The notes: generated from the letters alone by a model not told the origin. Positions 28,337 to 38,461 are shown, counted from the first letter of the stretch. The stretch: 64,000 bases of DNA from Pseudomonas sp. NC02 (GCF_002874965.1 NZ_CP025624.1:1798001-1862000); one strand, 5' to 3'. Numbers and translations are program-made.

Positions 28337-29902
28337 GTGCGTCTCAATTTGCCGGTCACTGCTGTTGAACAGACTTTTGGGGAGCAGCAACGGCTAATTT
28401 CCGCAACTGACGTCAACAGCCATATTACCTACTGCAACGCCGAGTTTGCCGCCATGAGCGGTTTTACCCAGGCCGAGCTGATCGGCAGCACCCACAACCT
28501 GGTGCGCCACCCGGACATGCCGCCCGCCGTGTTCCAGCTGATGTGGAGCTACCTCAAGGCCGGGCAGAGCTGGATGGGCGTGGTGAAGAACCGCTGCAAG
28601 AACGGCAACTATTATTGGGTCAGCGCCTATGTGACGCCGATTCTCGAAGACGGGCGGCTGACGGGCTACGAGTCGGTTCGGGTCAAGCCCACCCGCGAAC
28701 AGGTGCGCCGCGCAGAGGCGCTGTACGCGCGGTTGCAGGCAGGTGGTGCGGCGGTCTCGCCGGTGCGGCGTGTGGCGTCTGTGTCCCGGGCCATGGCGTT
28801 GCCACTGGCGGCTGCCGTTGCCAGTGTCGCCGCCTTCCAATGGGTTCCGGGTGTATGGGCCCAGGCGTTGACTGTCGGCTTGTTTCTCGGCCTGGGCGTC
28901 TGGGGGCATCAACGCTTGGGGCTGCAGCTCAAGCAGATTGTGCAGAACACGCCCAATACCTTTTCCGACCCCATCAGCGCCATGACCTACAGCGACGCGC
29001 TGGGGCCGACCGCGCAGCTCGAAATGATCCTGATCAGCGAAGAGGCGCGACTTAAAACCGCCCTGACGCGCCTCAGCGACCTGGCCAACCAGATGGCCGA
29101 AGCAGCCGCCCATTCCAGCGTGTTGTCGAGCACCACCGAATCGGCGTTGCTGGAACAGCGCGCCGAGACCGACATGACCGCCGCCGCCATGACCGAGATG
29201 GCTGCGTCCATCGCCGAAGTGGCGGTGCACGTGCAGCAAACCGCCAGCGAAGCTCACACCGCCAACACCCTCGCCGAGCAGGGCAGCCAGGTGGCCGGCA
29301 CGTCCCGCGAGGCGATCCAGCTGCTGGCCGGCACCGTCACCCAGATCAACCAGGCGGTGGGCAACCTGGCCGGGCAGACCCAGCAAATCCAGGTGGCCGC
29401 GAGCATGATCCAGGCAATCGCCGACCAGACCAACCTGCTGGCCCTCAACGCGGCCATTGAAGCGGCCCGCGCCGGCGAGCAGGGCCGTGGCTTTGCCGTG
29501 GTGGCCGACGAGGTGCGCGCCCTGGCGGGCAAGACGCGGGAGTCGACCCAGCAGATCCAGGGCATCATCCAGAACCTGCGGGCCGGCGCCGATGAGGCGG
29601 TCGAGATCGCGAGCCTGGGCATTCACGAGGCCGAGCAGGGCGTGCAGCAAGTACTTGAGGCGCAGCAGGCGCTGCAAGGTATTCGCCACGCGGTGGAGCG
29701 TATTACCGGTATGAGTCAGCAAATGGCTGCTGCCTCACAGGAACAATCCCACGTCGCCGAGGAAGTTTCACAGCAGATCAATAACGTTGCCGCCACGGTG
29801 CAAAAGACAGCGGGCAATGCCAACGCTGCAGTTACCCGTGGCCGGGAACTCGAAAGCATCTCTTCCGGGTTACGCGCCCTGGTCGAGCGGTTCAACCGCT
29901 AG
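28337..29902 (+). CDS. Aer-type PAS methyl-accepting chemoreceptor
   Basis: Energy/oxygen-sensing chemotaxis transducer. 521 aa from a GTG at 28337 (GGAG 8 nt upstream); the start aligns with the paralogue at 57437-59002, which is also exactly 521 aa. A PAS domain occupies residues about 20-115 ([17 protein letters not shown], then [12 protein letters not shown]), followed by a hydrophobic anchor ([18 protein letters not shown] to LGLGVWG) and an MCP signalling domain. The signalling hairpin is [20 protein letters not shown]. No periplasmic domain, as in Aer. It lies 18 nt before a c-di-GMP gene. Confidence 0.9.
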   Translation: MRLNLPVTAVEQTFGEQQRLISATDVNSHITYCNAEFAAMSGFTQAELIGSTHNLVRHPDMPPAVFQLMWSYLKAGQSWMGVVKNRCKNGNYYWVSAYVTPILEDGRLTGYESVRVKPTREQVRRAEALYARLQAGGAAVSPVRRVASVSRAMALPLAAAVASVAAFQWVPGVWAQALTVGLFLGLGVWGHQRLGLQLKQIVQNTPNTFSDPISAMTYSDALGPTAQLEMILISEEARLKTALTRLSDLANQMAEAAAHSSVLSSTTESALLEQRAETDMTAAAMTEMAASIAEVAVHVQQTASEAHTANTLAEQGSQVAGTSREAIQLLAGTVTQINQAVGNLAGQTQQIQVAASMIQAIADQTNLLALNAAIEAARAGEQGRGFAVVADEVRALAGKTRESTQQIQGIIQNLRAGADEAVEIASLGIHEAEQGVQQVLEAQQALQGIRHAVERITGMSQQMAAASQEQSHVAEEVSQQINNVAATVQKTAGNANAAVTRGRELESISSGLRALVERFNR

Positions 29903-29920
29903 CCACAGTGAGCCTGACTC

Positions 29921-31612
29921 ATGGACGAGAAATACCGCAGGGCCGTGGATGCAGCCGCCATTTTCTCCGAGACTGACCTGGCGGGCTGCATCACTTACGT
30001 CAATGACCAGTTCTGCGGCATGTCCGGCTACGGGCGTGACGAGTTGCTGGGGCAAAATCACCGCATTCTGAGCTCGGGACTGCACCCTGCGGGGTTCTTC
30101 CAGGGCATGTGGCAAGCCATCAGCGAAGGCCGGGTGTGGCGTGGGGAAATCTGCAACCGGGCCAAGGATGGGACGTTGTATTGGGTGGACAGCACCATGG
30201 TGCCGCTGCTCGATGAGAAGACCGGGCGCGTGCAGAAGTACGTGTCGATCCGCTTTGATGTCAGCGAAAAGCGCCAGCTGTTGCACACCCTGCAATGGCG
30301 GGTCGGCCACGATGTGCTGACCGGCTTGCCGAACCGCGCCTATCTGTCCGAGTTGCTTAACCAGTCCCTGGAGTTCTCCCGCAGCGAAGACATCCCGTTG
30401 GCGTTGTGCATGCTCGACCTGGACGGCTTCAAGGCGGTCAACGACGGGTATGGGCATGCCTGTGGGGATCTGTTGTTGGTGGAAGTGGCCACTCGGTTGC
30501 GGGAGATCATCCGCGGCGAGGACGTGGTCGCCCGGCTCGCCGGTGACGAATTTGTGCTGATCCTGCGTTATGTGCGCGATATCGACGAGCTGAACGGCGC
30601 CTTGCTGCGCATCCTCAAGGCGATTTCCGAGCCGTACTCGATCCAGGGGGCGGAGCTGAATGTGTTCGCCAGCATCGGCGTCACGCTGTTCCCCCTGGAC
30701 GACGAGGACGCCGACACCTTGCTGCGCCATGCCGACCAGGCGATGTATGTGGCCAAGCAGAGCGGGCGCAACCGCTACCAGTTGTTTGATGTATCCCTGG
30801 AACAGGAGGTCAAGGCCAGCCACCAGACCGTGGAGCAGATCCGCCAGGCCCTGGCGGCGGGCCAGTTGTGCCTGCATTACCAGCCCAAGGTCAACTTGCG
30901 CTGCGGCACGGTGGTGGGGTTCGAAGCGTTGTTACGCTGGCAGCACCCCGAGCGTGGCCTGGTGAAGCCGGGGGATTTCCTGCCACTGATCGAGCAGACC
31001 GACCTGATTGTCGATATCGGCGAATGGGTGATCGCCCAGGTGTTGGGCCAGATGCATCGCTGGCAGGTGCATGGGCATTGGTGGTCGGTGAGCGTGAACA
31101 TCGCGGCGCGGCACTTCCAGCGCGAGGATTTTGTAGAGCGCCTGCAAGACTTGCTGGCGCAATACCCGCAGGTGGAGCCGCACCGGCTGGACCTGGAGAT
31201 CGCCGAGTCGGTGGCCATCGACAATATCCAGCGTGTCACCCAGCACCTGGAGGCCTGCCAGGCCTTGGGCGTGCAGTTCTCCCTGGATGATTTTGGCACC
31301 GGCTATTCCTCCCTGAGCTACCTCAAGCGCCTGCCGACCCAGACCATCAAGATCGACAAGTCGTTCGTGCGCGACATCCTGCACGACAAGGACGACCTGG
31401 CGCTGACCAAGGCCGTGATCGGCCTGGCCCGTGCGTTTGGCCGCGAAGTGATTGCCGAAGGCCTGGAAACCCTGGAGCACGGCCAGCTGTTGATGCGCAT
31501 GGGCTGCGAAGTGGCCCAAGGCTATTTCATCGCCCGGCCGATGCCTGCGGACGACGTGCCGGGTTGGGTCGAGGGATTTGCACCGCCGCCGCAGTGGCAA
31601 AAGCTTGAGTGA
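29921..31612 (+). CDS. PAS-GGDEF-EAL c-di-GMP signalling protein
   Basis: 563 aa, soluble: PAS (about residues 5-125, with SIRFDVSEKRQ at its end), GGDEF (about 130-290) and EAL (about 305-555). The GGDEF motif is RLAGDEF, with Ala for the first Gly, so cyclase activity is uncertain. The EAL domain is well preserved (GFEALLRWQHP, the ISVNIAARHFQ-like strand, LDDFGTGYSSLSYLK), so the protein is probably a phosphodiesterase. The 18-nt spacing after the Aer-type gene suggests co-expression and a link between taxis and c-di-GMP. Confidence 0.88.
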   Translation: MDEKYRRAVDAAAIFSETDLAGCITYVNDQFCGMSGYGRDELLGQNHRILSSGLHPAGFFQGMWQAISEGRVWRGEICNRAKDGTLYWVDSTMVPLLDEKTGRVQKYVSIRFDVSEKRQLLHTLQWRVGHDVLTGLPNRAYLSELLNQSLEFSRSEDIPLALCMLDLDGFKAVNDGYGHACGDLLLVEVATRLREIIRGEDVVARLAGDEFVLILRYVRDIDELNGALLRILKAISEPYSIQGAELNVFASIGVTLFPLDDEDADTLLRHADQAMYVAKQSGRNRYQLFDVSLEQEVKASHQTVEQIRQALAAGQLCLHYQPKVNLRCGTVVGFEALLRWQHPERGLVKPGDFLPLIEQTDLIVDIGEWVIAQVLGQMHRWQVHGHWWSVSVNIAARHFQREDFVERLQDLLAQYPQVEPHRLDLEIAESVAIDNIQRVTQHLEACQALGVQFSLDDFGTGYSSLSYLKRLPTQTIKIDKSFVRDILHDKDDLALTKAVIGLARAFGREVIAEGLETLEHGQLLMRMGCEVAQGYFIARPMPADDVPGWVEGFAPPPQWQKLE

Positions 31613-31619
31613 TGTTTAC

Positions 31620-31663
31620 TGTGGCGAGGGAGCTTGCTGTGGCGAGGGAGCTCCCTGGCCACA
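31620..31663. repeat. Partial REP element
   Basis: TGTGGCGAGGGAGCTTGC is followed by a second TGTGGCGAGGGAGCT and its partial complement. It is of the same class as 38341-38449 but degenerate. Confidence 0.6.
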
Positions 31664-31680
31664 AGGACAATCAGGTGATC

Positions 31681-32430
31681 TTAAGGGGCGGGGGCGCTGT
31701 TCCCGATATACAGCTGGATGATTTCATCAATCTCCCCGGACATTTTCATCCGCAGCAACGTGCGCAGGATCTGCTGCCCCGGCACCTGCGGGTCGTTGCG
31801 CACATAGCAGCCCAGGCGTTGCTCCTCGATCACGGCCACCGTATGCAGGCGCTGTGTGGGCGGTAATTGCTGATTGAAGCGGTCAAGGATCCATTCGTTG
31901 ATCACTGCATAGTTGAAGCGTCCGGCCACCAGTTTTTGCAGCACTTGCTCTTCACTGCGGCTGTCGTCGCGGCTGAACTGGCCGCTGGCGAAGCGCGCCT
32001 CCAGGGTTGGGTAGCTGTAGCCGAGTACCGTGCCGATGTGTTGCGGCGCAAGGCTGTCCAGTGCCACTGACGTTGAGGGCACGCGCCCGGCGGCCAGCAC
32101 ATTGCGCTGGACCAGCAGCGGGATGCTCCAGGTGTAGTCCCCCGACAGGTTGTTCAGCCACGCCGGTGTCACGTAGCAGCGCACATCCACATCCCCGCGC
32201 TCCATGGCGGTGTCGATACGCGCACGCGGCAGCACATGGAATTTCGCAGGACGGCCGACCTGGGTGGCCAGGCTCAACATCAGGTCATACAAAATCCCCT
32301 GGGTCGGCTGGCCCTGGTCGAGTTGCACCATGGGCATGGTCCAGCTGTCGGAAATGGAGAATCGCAGAGGTGCGGGTGCCGCCAGGCTGACCGTGGCAAT
32401 CATCCACAAGGCGCCCAGGACTGCGCGCAT
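31681..32430 (-). CDS. Periplasmic solute-binding protein, family 3 type
   Basis: 249 aa; signal peptide MRAVLGALWMIATVSLAAPA. The fold resembles amino-acid ABC-transporter binding proteins (SBP_bac_3) with segments GILYDLMLSLATQVGRPAKF and RSEEQVLQKLVAGRFNYAVINE. No permease or ATPase gene accompanies it, so it may be an orphan receptor-type protein. Its promoter would share the 130-nt gap with dnaX. Confidence 0.75.
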   Translation of the reverse strand: MRAVLGALWMIATVSLAAPAPLRFSISDSWTMPMVQLDQGQPTQGILYDLMLSLATQVGRPAKFHVLPRARIDTAMERGDVDVRCYVTPAWLNNLSGDYTWSIPLLVQRNVLAAGRVPSTSVALDSLAPQHIGTVLGYSYPTLEARFASGQFSRDDSRSEEQVLQKLVAGRFNYAVINEWILDRFNQQLPPTQRLHTVAVIEEQRLGCYVRNDPQVPGQQILRTLLRMKMSGEIDEIIQLYIGNSAPAP

Positions 32431-32563
32431 AAATTCTCCGGGTTCAGCCTTTTATAGGCTTGGTCAGACCAGCTTAGTCAGATTAGACGAGCGTGCCGGA
32501 TGCAATTTCCCCCTTGCTCCGCTAGCATTACCCGCTTCCGCTTCCCAGTTGCGACGGTTTTCG

Positions 32564-34627
32564 ATGAGTTATCAGGTTCTTGCACGTAAATGGCGTCCGC
32601 GCTCGTTCCGCGAAATGGTCGGCCAGACCCATGTGCTCAAGGCTCTGATCAATGCCTTGGACAGCCAACGGCTGCACCACGCCTACCTGTTCACCGGTAC
32701 CCGCGGGGTGGGCAAGACCACCATTGCCCGCATCATCGCCAAGTGCCTGAACTGTGAAACCGGCATCACCTCGACGCCGTGTGGTACCTGCTCGGTGTGC
32801 CGGGAAATCGACGAAGGGCGTTTTGTCGACCTGATCGAGATCGACGCCGCGAGCCGCACCAAGGTCGAAGACACCCGCGAGCTGCTCGACAACGTGCAGT
32901 ACGCACCGAGCCGTGGCCGCTTCAAGGTCTACCTGATCGACGAAGTGCACATGCTGTCCAGCCACTCCTTCAACGCCTTGTTGAAGACCCTGGAAGAGCC
33001 GCCGCCCTACGTCAAATTCATCCTGGCCACCACCGACCCGCAGAAACTTCCTGCAACGATTTTGTCGCGGTGCCTGCAGTTCTCCCTGAAAAATATGACC
33101 CCGGAGCGTGTGGTCGAGCATTTGACCCACGTGCTGGGTGTCGAGAACGTACCGTTTGAAGACGACGCCCTGTGGTTGCTGGGTCGTGCCGCCGACGGCT
33201 CGATGCGTGATGCCATGAGCCTTACCGACCAGGCCATCGCCTTCGGTGAAGGCAAGGTGCTGGCCGCCGACGTGCGGGCGATGCTCGGCACCCTGGACCA
33301 CGGCCAGGTGTTCGACGTGCTGCACGCGTTGATCGAAGGCGACGCCAAGGCGTTGCTCGAAGCCGTGCGCCATCTGTCCGAGCAAGGCCCGGACTGGAAT
33401 GGCGTGCTGTCGGAAATCCTCAATGTGCTGCACCGCGTCGCCATCGCCCAGGCCCTGCCCGAAGGTGTCGACAACGGCCACGGCGACCGCGACCGCGTGT
33501 TGGCCCTGGCCCAGGCGCTGCCGGCCGAAGACGTACAGTTCTACTACCAGATGGGCCTGATTGGGCGACGTGACCTGCCGTTGGCACCCGATCCGCGAGG
33601 CGGCTTCGAAATGGTCCTGCTGCGGATGCTGGCCTTCAGGCCCGCCGACACGGCGGATGCGCCGAGACAGCCGCTAAAGCCAGTGGGGATCAGCCAGGCC
33701 ACAGTTGATTCCGCCAAACCAGTGGCTGGCCCGGCTGTTGTCGCGCCAGTGGTTGCGCCGCCTGCGCCGGTTGCACAGGCCGCCGCCCCGGTTGTCGCCG
33801 AGCCCGTGGCGCCTGTGGTGGTGCCGGAGCCGGTGGTTGAGCCTGCGCCCGTGCCTGAAGTCGATCTGCCGTGGAACGACCCGGTAGAGGCCGAGGTCGA
33901 GGTCGAGCTGCAGCCTGCCGTCGAGCCGGTGCTGGAAACCACCAGCGAGCAGCCTGAACTGACACCCATGCCCGCGCCGACCCCGGACAGCGTGGTGCCG
34001 GACGCCCCCGAGTGGGTTTCGGCCCCGGTGCCGGAGCCGACCGTTGCGCAAGTGGACGCCGCCACCCCGGGCACCGACCTCGACGACGAGCCGCCGCTGG
34101 ACGAAGATTACATCGAGCCGGACATGGATTCGGCCTACAGCTACCTGGACGACCTGGCCAGCGAACACACCGCCGAGCCTGCCCCGGAGCCTGAACCCGA
34201 ACCTGCCGCGATGCCGGCCACCGGCCTGGCGTTGCAATGGCTGGAGCTGTTCCCGAAACTGCCGATCTCCGGCATGACCGGCAGCATCGCCGCCAACTGC
34301 ACCCTGATTGCCGTTGATGGCGACCACTGGCTGCTGCACCTGGACCCGGCCCACAGCGCCCTGTTCAACGCGACCCAGCAGCGCCGGCTCAACGATGCCC
34401 TGAACCAGTTCCACGGGCGCACGCTGACCATCAGCATCGAGCTGATCAAGCCCGAGCAGGAAACCCCGGCCCAGGCGGCGTCCCGTCGCCGGGTCAACCG
34501 CCAGCGCGAGGCTGAAGAGTCGATCCACGGTGATCCGCTCATCCAGCAGATGATGCAGCAGTTTGGCGCGGTGGTGCGGCACGATACTATTGAACCTGTA
34601 GAAGCCCCGGTACCCCAAGCGTCATAA
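32564..34627 (+). CDS. dnaX: DNA polymerase III subunits gamma/tau
   Basis: Clamp-loader ATPase of the replicase. 687 aa from the ATG at 32564 ([15 protein letters not shown]). AAA+ domain with Walker [10 protein letters not shown], a zinc module ([19 protein letters not shown]), LIDEVHMLS and the sensor region ATTDPQKLP. Then a long Pro/Ala/Val-rich linker (about residues 370-560) and the tau C-terminal domain that binds the polymerase. I did not find a convincing slippery frameshift site. The dnaX-ybaB-recR order is widely conserved, here split by one reductase gene. Confidence 0.96.
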   Translation: MSYQVLARKWRPRSFREMVGQTHVLKALINALDSQRLHHAYLFTGTRGVGKTTIARIIAKCLNCETGITSTPCGTCSVCREIDEGRFVDLIEIDAASRTKVEDTRELLDNVQYAPSRGRFKVYLIDEVHMLSSHSFNALLKTLEEPPPYVKFILATTDPQKLPATILSRCLQFSLKNMTPERVVEHLTHVLGVENVPFEDDALWLLGRAADGSMRDAMSLTDQAIAFGEGKVLAADVRAMLGTLDHGQVFDVLHALIEGDAKALLEAVRHLSEQGPDWNGVLSEILNVLHRVAIAQALPEGVDNGHGDRDRVLALAQALPAEDVQFYYQMGLIGRRDLPLAPDPRGGFEMVLLRMLAFRPADTADAPRQPLKPVGISQATVDSAKPVAGPAVVAPVVAPPAPVAQAAAPVVAEPVAPVVVPEPVVEPAPVPEVDLPWNDPVEAEVEVELQPAVEPVLETTSEQPELTPMPAPTPDSVVPDAPEWVSAPVPEPTVAQVDAATPGTDLDDEPPLDEDYIEPDMDSAYSYLDDLASEHTAEPAPEPEPEPAAMPATGLALQWLELFPKLPISGMTGSIAANCTLIAVDGDHWLLHLDPAHSALFNATQQRRLNDALNQFHGRTLTISIELIKPEQETPAQAASRRRVNRQREAEESIHGDPLIQQMMQQFGAVVRHDTIEPVEAPVPQAS

Positions 34628-34670
34628 CCCGGGGCCAATAATTGATCCACGTACTTTTGAGGTGATTCCC

Positions 34671-35009
34671 ATGATGAAAGGTGGCATGGCCGGCCTGATG
34701 AAGCAGGCGCAGCAGATGCAGGAAAAGATGGCCAAGATGCAGGAAGAACTGGCCAACGCCGAAGTCACCGGTAAAGCCGGTGGCGATATGGTCAGCGTGG
34801 TGATGACCGGTCGTCACGACATCAAGCGCGTGAGCATCGACCCAAGCGTATTGCCGGGCGTCGGCGAAGACGACCTGGAAATGCTCGAGGCGCTGTTTGC
34901 CGCGGCCGTCAACGACGCCGTGCGCAAGATCGAAGCCAACAGCCAGGACAAGATGTCCGGCGTGACCGCTGGCATGCAACTGCCACCGGGCATGAAGCTG
35001 CCGTTCTGA
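34671..35009 (+). CDS. ybaB: YbaB/EbfC nucleoid-associated protein
   Basis: 112 aa dimeric DNA-binding protein. Typical start [27 protein letters not shown] and end [12 protein letters not shown]. The ATG at 34671 has GAGGTG at a good distance; an in-frame GTG at 34662 overlaps that site and is rejected. It follows dnaX by 43 nt and ends before a strong terminator. Confidence 0.94.
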   Translation: MMKGGMAGLMKQAQQMQEKMAKMQEELANAEVTGKAGGDMVSVVMTGRHDIKRVSIDPSVLPGVGEDDLEMLEALFAAAVNDAVRKIEANSQDKMSGVTAGMQLPPGMKLPF

Positions 35010-35025
35010 TCGGCAAGCAGCACCG

Positions 35026-35057
35026 AAAATGCCAGGCCCCGCGCCTGGCATTTTTTT
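35026..35057 (+). terminator. Rho-independent terminator after ybaB
   Basis: 12-bp stem AAAATGCCAGGC/GCCTGGCATTTT with a 5-nt loop followed by a run of seven Ts. It ends the dnaX-ybaB unit. Confidence 0.92.
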
Positions 35058-35086
35058 GGCCGGCTATTTTCCATACCCGTATCAGC

Positions 35087-35182
35087 TGTCGAGCGCCAGC
35101 GAGGCTGCGTCGGCAGCGACTCGGTCCCACGTCTGGCATGAAAGCAGCGGTGCGGCTAACGTAGCCTCGCTGGCGCTCGACA
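35087..35182. repeat. Inverted repeat with 20-bp perfect arms
   Basis: Arms TGTCGAGCGCCAGCGAGGCT (35087-35106) and its exact complement (35163-35182) flank a 56-bp loop. The sequence differs from the other REP classes in this window; only one copy was noticed here. Confidence 0.75.
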
Positions 35183-35278
35183 ACGGCTACTGCGAGAGTT
35201 TTGTCGAACCCTGGACCCTGTGTTGGGGTCTGCACCCTATACCGTTGAATTCAATCACCGATAGAAGGAGCCTCGCTG

Positions 35279-36313
35279 ATGTCCGAAGCATTGACCCTCA
35301 ACCAGCGCATTGTGCTGGTCTCACGCCCCCACGGCGCACCGGTGCCGGAAAACTTTCGCCTGGAGCGCGTCGCGCTGCCGGAACTGGCCGACGGCCAGGT
35401 TTTGCTGAAGACCCTTTACCTGTCCCTGGATCCCTACATGCGCGGGCGCATGAGTGATGCGCCGTCCTATGCTGCGCCGGTAGAAATCGACGAAGTGATG
35501 ACCGGTGGCGCTGTCAGCCGCATCGAACAGTCCCGCAATCCCAAGTTCGAGGTGGGTGACCTGGTGGTCGGTTCCACCGGGTGGCAGAGCCACAGCATCT
35601 CCGATGGGCGCAACCTGATCCCGGTACCGAAGGGACTGGCCAGCCCGTCCATGGCCCTGGGTGTGCTGGGTATGCCCGGCATGACCGCCTATATGGGCCT
35701 CACCGATATCGGCCAGCCCAAGTCCGGGGAAACCCTGGTGGTGGCGGCCGCTTCCGGTGCGGTGGGCTCGGTGGTGGGCCAGGTGGCGAAGATCAAGGGC
35801 CTGCGGGTGGTCGGTGTGGCGGGCGGCGCCGACAAGTGCCGCTATGTGGTGGACGAGCTGGGCTTTGATGCCTGTGTCGATCACAAGAGCGACAACTTTG
35901 CCGAGGAGCTTGCCCAGGCCTGCCCCAAGGGCATCGATATCTACTTTGAAAACGTCGGCGGCAAGGTATTCGACGCGGTCGTGCCGCTGCTGAATGCCAA
36001 GGCGCGCATTCCCTTGTGTGGCCTGATCGCCGGCTATAACGCCCACGAAGCGCCCAGCGGTCCCGACCGGCTGCCGGCGTTGCAACGTACCTTGCTGACC
36101 AAGCGTGTGCGGATCCAGGGCTTTATCGTGTTCGACGACTATGGCGACCGCCAACCGGAATTCCTCAGTGCCATGGCGCCGTGGGTGCGGGATGGCAAGA
36201 TCAAGTTCCGCGAGGACGTGGTGGAAGGCCTGGAGCAGGCACCTGAAGCCTTTATCGGTTTGCTGGAGGGGCGCAACTTCGGCAAGTTGGTGGTGCGGGT
36301 CGCACAAGATTGA
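35279..36313 (+). CDS. NADP-dependent medium-chain oxidoreductase (CurA/leukotriene B4 dehydrogenase-like)
   Basis: 344 aa zinc-independent MDR enzyme reducing alpha,beta-unsaturated carbonyls or quinones. The cofactor-binding segment is AASGAVGSVVGQVAKI with GVAGGADKC following. Other family features are YLSLDPYMRGRM, GMPGMTAYMGL and IDIYFENVGG. A strong AGAAGGAG precedes the ATG at 35279. It lies alone between ybaB and recR, so no pathway is suggested by context. Confidence 0.9.
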   Translation: MSEALTLNQRIVLVSRPHGAPVPENFRLERVALPELADGQVLLKTLYLSLDPYMRGRMSDAPSYAAPVEIDEVMTGGAVSRIEQSRNPKFEVGDLVVGSTGWQSHSISDGRNLIPVPKGLASPSMALGVLGMPGMTAYMGLTDIGQPKSGETLVVAAASGAVGSVVGQVAKIKGLRVVGVAGGADKCRYVVDELGFDACVDHKSDNFAEELAQACPKGIDIYFENVGGKVFDAVVPLLNAKARIPLCGLIAGYNAHEAPSGPDRLPALQRTLLTKRVRIQGFIVFDDYGDRQPEFLSAMAPWVRDGKIKFREDVVEGLEQAPEAFIGLLEGRNFGKLVVRVAQD

Positions 36314-36378
36314 GCATTTGACGCTAATCCGAGGCGCGGGTATAAACCGCGTCTCGTTGTTTTGTCGGACCTTTCCCC

Positions 36379-36981
36379 ATGAGCTTCAGCCCCCTGATTC
36401 GTCAACTGATCGACGCCCTGCGCACTTTGCCGGGCGTGGGCCAGAAAACCGCCCAGCGCATGGCGCTGCAACTGCTGGAGCGTGATCGCAGCGGCGGCTC
36501 CCGACTGGCCCAGGCCCTGAGCCAGGCGATGGAAGGGGTCGGCCACTGCCGCCAGTGCCGCACCCTGACCGAGGAAGAGTTGTGCCCGCAATGCGCCGAC
36601 CCGCGTCGCGACGACACGCTGCTGTGCGTGGTCGAAGGGCCGATGGATGTCTACGCGGTGGAGCAGACCGGTTACCGCGGGCGCTACTTTGTGCTCAAGG
36701 GCCACCTGTCGCCGCTGGACGGGCTGGGGCCGGAGGCGATTGGTATTCCGCAACTGGTGATGCGAATCGAGGAGCAGGGCACGTTCGTCGAGGTGATCCT
36801 GGCCACCAACCCGACGGTGGAAGGCGAAGCGACGGCCCATTACATCGCCCAGCTGCTGACCAACAAAGGCCTGATTACCTCGCGCATCGCCCACGGCGTG
36901 CCGTTGGGTGGCGAGCTGGAACTGGTGGATGGCGGGACCTTGGCGCATTCGTTTGCCGGACGTAAGCCGATCGCCCTATAA
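36379..36981 (+). CDS. recR: Recombination mediator protein RecR
   Basis: 200 aa; acts with RecF/RecO to load RecA at gaps. Helix-hairpin-helix ([20 protein letters not shown]) at the start, four-Cys zinc finger ([19 protein letters not shown]), and a Toprim domain ([15 protein letters not shown]). Follows the reductase gene by 65 nt. Confidence 0.96.
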   Translation: MSFSPLIRQLIDALRTLPGVGQKTAQRMALQLLERDRSGGSRLAQALSQAMEGVGHCRQCRTLTEEELCPQCADPRRDDTLLCVVEGPMDVYAVEQTGYRGRYFVLKGHLSPLDGLGPEAIGIPQLVMRIEEQGTFVEVILATNPTVEGEATAHYIAQLLTNKGLITSRIAHGVPLGGELELVDGGTLAHSFAGRKPIAL

Positions 36982-36997
36982 CAAACACCGCAGAACA

Positions 36998-37093
36998 AAA
37001 TGTGGGAGCGGGCTTGCTCGCGAATGCGGTGGTTCAGTCAATGCATCTGGCGACTGATACACCGCATTCGCGAGCAAGCCCGCTCCCACATTT
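36998..37093. repeat. REPIN with 34-bp perfect arms
   Basis: Arms at 36998-37031 and 37060-37093 are exact reverse complements, of the same GGGAGCGGGCTTGCTCGCGA class as 6053-6148 and 57364-57431. It lies between recR and the acyl-CoA dehydrogenase gene. Confidence 0.88.
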
Positions 37094-37120
37094 GTTTTGT
37101 GGCGTTCACGAGTCTTTCCT

Positions 37121-37149
37121 CTTGCTTGATAACCAAGCAAGCGCTTGGT
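37121..37149. promoter_or_regulatory. Two overlapping palindromes upstream of the acyl-CoA dehydrogenase
   Basis: CTTGCTTG/CAAGCAAG (37121-37128 and 37134-37141, 5-bp spacer) overlaps ACCAAGC/GCTTGGT (37132-37138 and 37143-37149, 4-bp spacer). Both end about 35-60 nt before the start codon, where a repressor such as a TetR-type fatty-acid regulator could bind. The binding protein is not identified. Confidence 0.5.
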
Positions 37150-37181
37150 AAGTTCGCTCTACCGTCCCGTGGAGCTTGCCG

Positions 37182-38330
37182 ATGTCTGCCTATCAGGAAT
37201 ACTTCGACCCCAGCCACCAATTGGTCCGCGACAGCGTGCGTCGTTTCGTCGAGCGCGAGATGTTGCCGGGCATCGAGCAGTGGGAGGAAGCGGAAAGCTT
37301 CCCCCGGGAGCTGTACCTCAAGGCCGGTGCGGCGGGGATCCTGGGCATCGGTTACCCCGAAGCCCTTGGAGGCAGCCACGAAGGTGACCTGTTCGCCAAG
37401 GTCGCCGCCAGCGAAGAGCTAATGCGCTGCGGCTCCGGCGGGGTAGTGGCAGGGTTGGGCTCGCTGGATATCGGCTTGCCGCCCATCGTCAAATGGGCCC
37501 GGCCCGAGGTGCGCGATCGTGTGGCGCCGCAGGTGTTATCCGGCGAGAAGATCGCCGCCCTGGCCGTCACCGAGCCCGGTGGCGGCTCCGATGTCGCCAG
37601 CCTGCAGACCCGTGCTGTGCGCGACGGCGACCATTACCGCGTCAGCGGCAGCAAAACCTTTATCACCAGCGGCCAGCGTGCCGACTTCTACACCGTCGCC
37701 GTGCGTACCGGTGGGCCGGGCTTTGCCGGCATCAGCCTGTTGTTGATCGAAAAGGGCACGCCTGGTTTCACCACCGGTACACCGCTGAAGAAAATGGGCT
37801 GGTGGGCGTCGGACACTGCCGAATTATTCTTCGATGATTGCCGCGTACCCGTAGGCAATCTGATCGGCGCCGAGAACATGGGTTTCGCCTGCATCATGGG
37901 CAACTTCCAGAGCGAGCGCCTGGCCCTGGCCCTGATGGCCAATATGACTGCGCAGATGGCCCTGGAGGAAAGCCTGAAGTGGGCGGCCCAGCGCGAGGCC
38001 TTCGGCAAACCCATCGGCAAGTTCCAGGTGCTCAAGCATCGCCTGGCGGAAATGGCCACGGCGGTGGAGGTCTCGCGGGAATTCACCTACCGCCAGGCCG
38101 CCAAGATGGCCGCGGGCAAGAGTGTGATCAAGGAGATCTCGATGGCCAAGAACCTCGCCACCGACACCGCCGACCGCGTGACCTTTGATGCCGTGCAGAT
38201 CCTCGGCGGCCAGGGCTACATGCGCGGCAACCTGGTGGAGCGGCTGTATCGCGACAACCGCATCCTGTCCATCGGTGGCGGGACTCGGGAAGTGATGAAC
38301 GAAATCATCAGCAAGCAGATGGGCTTGTAG
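37182..38330 (+). CDS. Acyl-CoA dehydrogenase
   Basis: FAD enzyme making the alpha,beta double bond in acyl-CoA. 382 aa from the ATG at 37182 (GGAG 7 nt upstream; a TTG two codons earlier is rejected). Family motifs: LAVTEPGGGSDVASLQT, the SGSKTFITSGQRADFY strand, REAFGKPIGKFQVLKHRLAEM and QILGGQGYMRGNLVERLYRD. Chain-length specificity cannot be read from the sequence. No other beta-oxidation genes are adjacent. Confidence 0.92.
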   Translation: MSAYQEYFDPSHQLVRDSVRRFVEREMLPGIEQWEEAESFPRELYLKAGAAGILGIGYPEALGGSHEGDLFAKVAASEELMRCGSGGVVAGLGSLDIGLPPIVKWARPEVRDRVAPQVLSGEKIAALAVTEPGGGSDVASLQTRAVRDGDHYRVSGSKTFITSGQRADFYTVAVRTGGPGFAGISLLLIEKGTPGFTTGTPLKKMGWWASDTAELFFDDCRVPVGNLIGAENMGFACIMGNFQSERLALALMANMTAQMALEESLKWAAQREAFGKPIGKFQVLKHRLAEMATAVEVSREFTYRQAAKMAAGKSVIKEISMAKNLATDTADRVTFDAVQILGGQGYMRGNLVERLYRDNRILSIGGGTREVMNEIISKQMGL

Positions 38331-38340
38331 AAAGCGCTTT

Positions 38341-38449
38341 TGTGGCGAGGGAGCTGTGGCGAGGGAGCTTGCTCCCGCTGGGCTGCGTAGCGGCCCCAAG
38401 ATCTTTGGGAGCGCTGCGCACTCCAGCGGGAGCAAGCTCCCTCGCCACA
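38341..38449. repeat. REPIN with 27-bp perfect arms and a duplicated edge
   Basis: Arms at 38355-38381 and 38423-38449 (core GGCGAGGGAGCTTGCTCCCG) are exact complements. A 14-bp extra copy of the left edge, TGTGGCGAGGGAGC, precedes it at 38341-38354. It lies between convergent genes. Confidence 0.85.
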
Positions 38450-38461
38450 CGAGTCCCGGGG

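Noticed and set aside
32564..34627. Programmed -1 frameshift in dnaX as in E. coli
   Set aside because: No A-AAA-AAG-type slippery heptamer with a following hairpin was found in the linker region.
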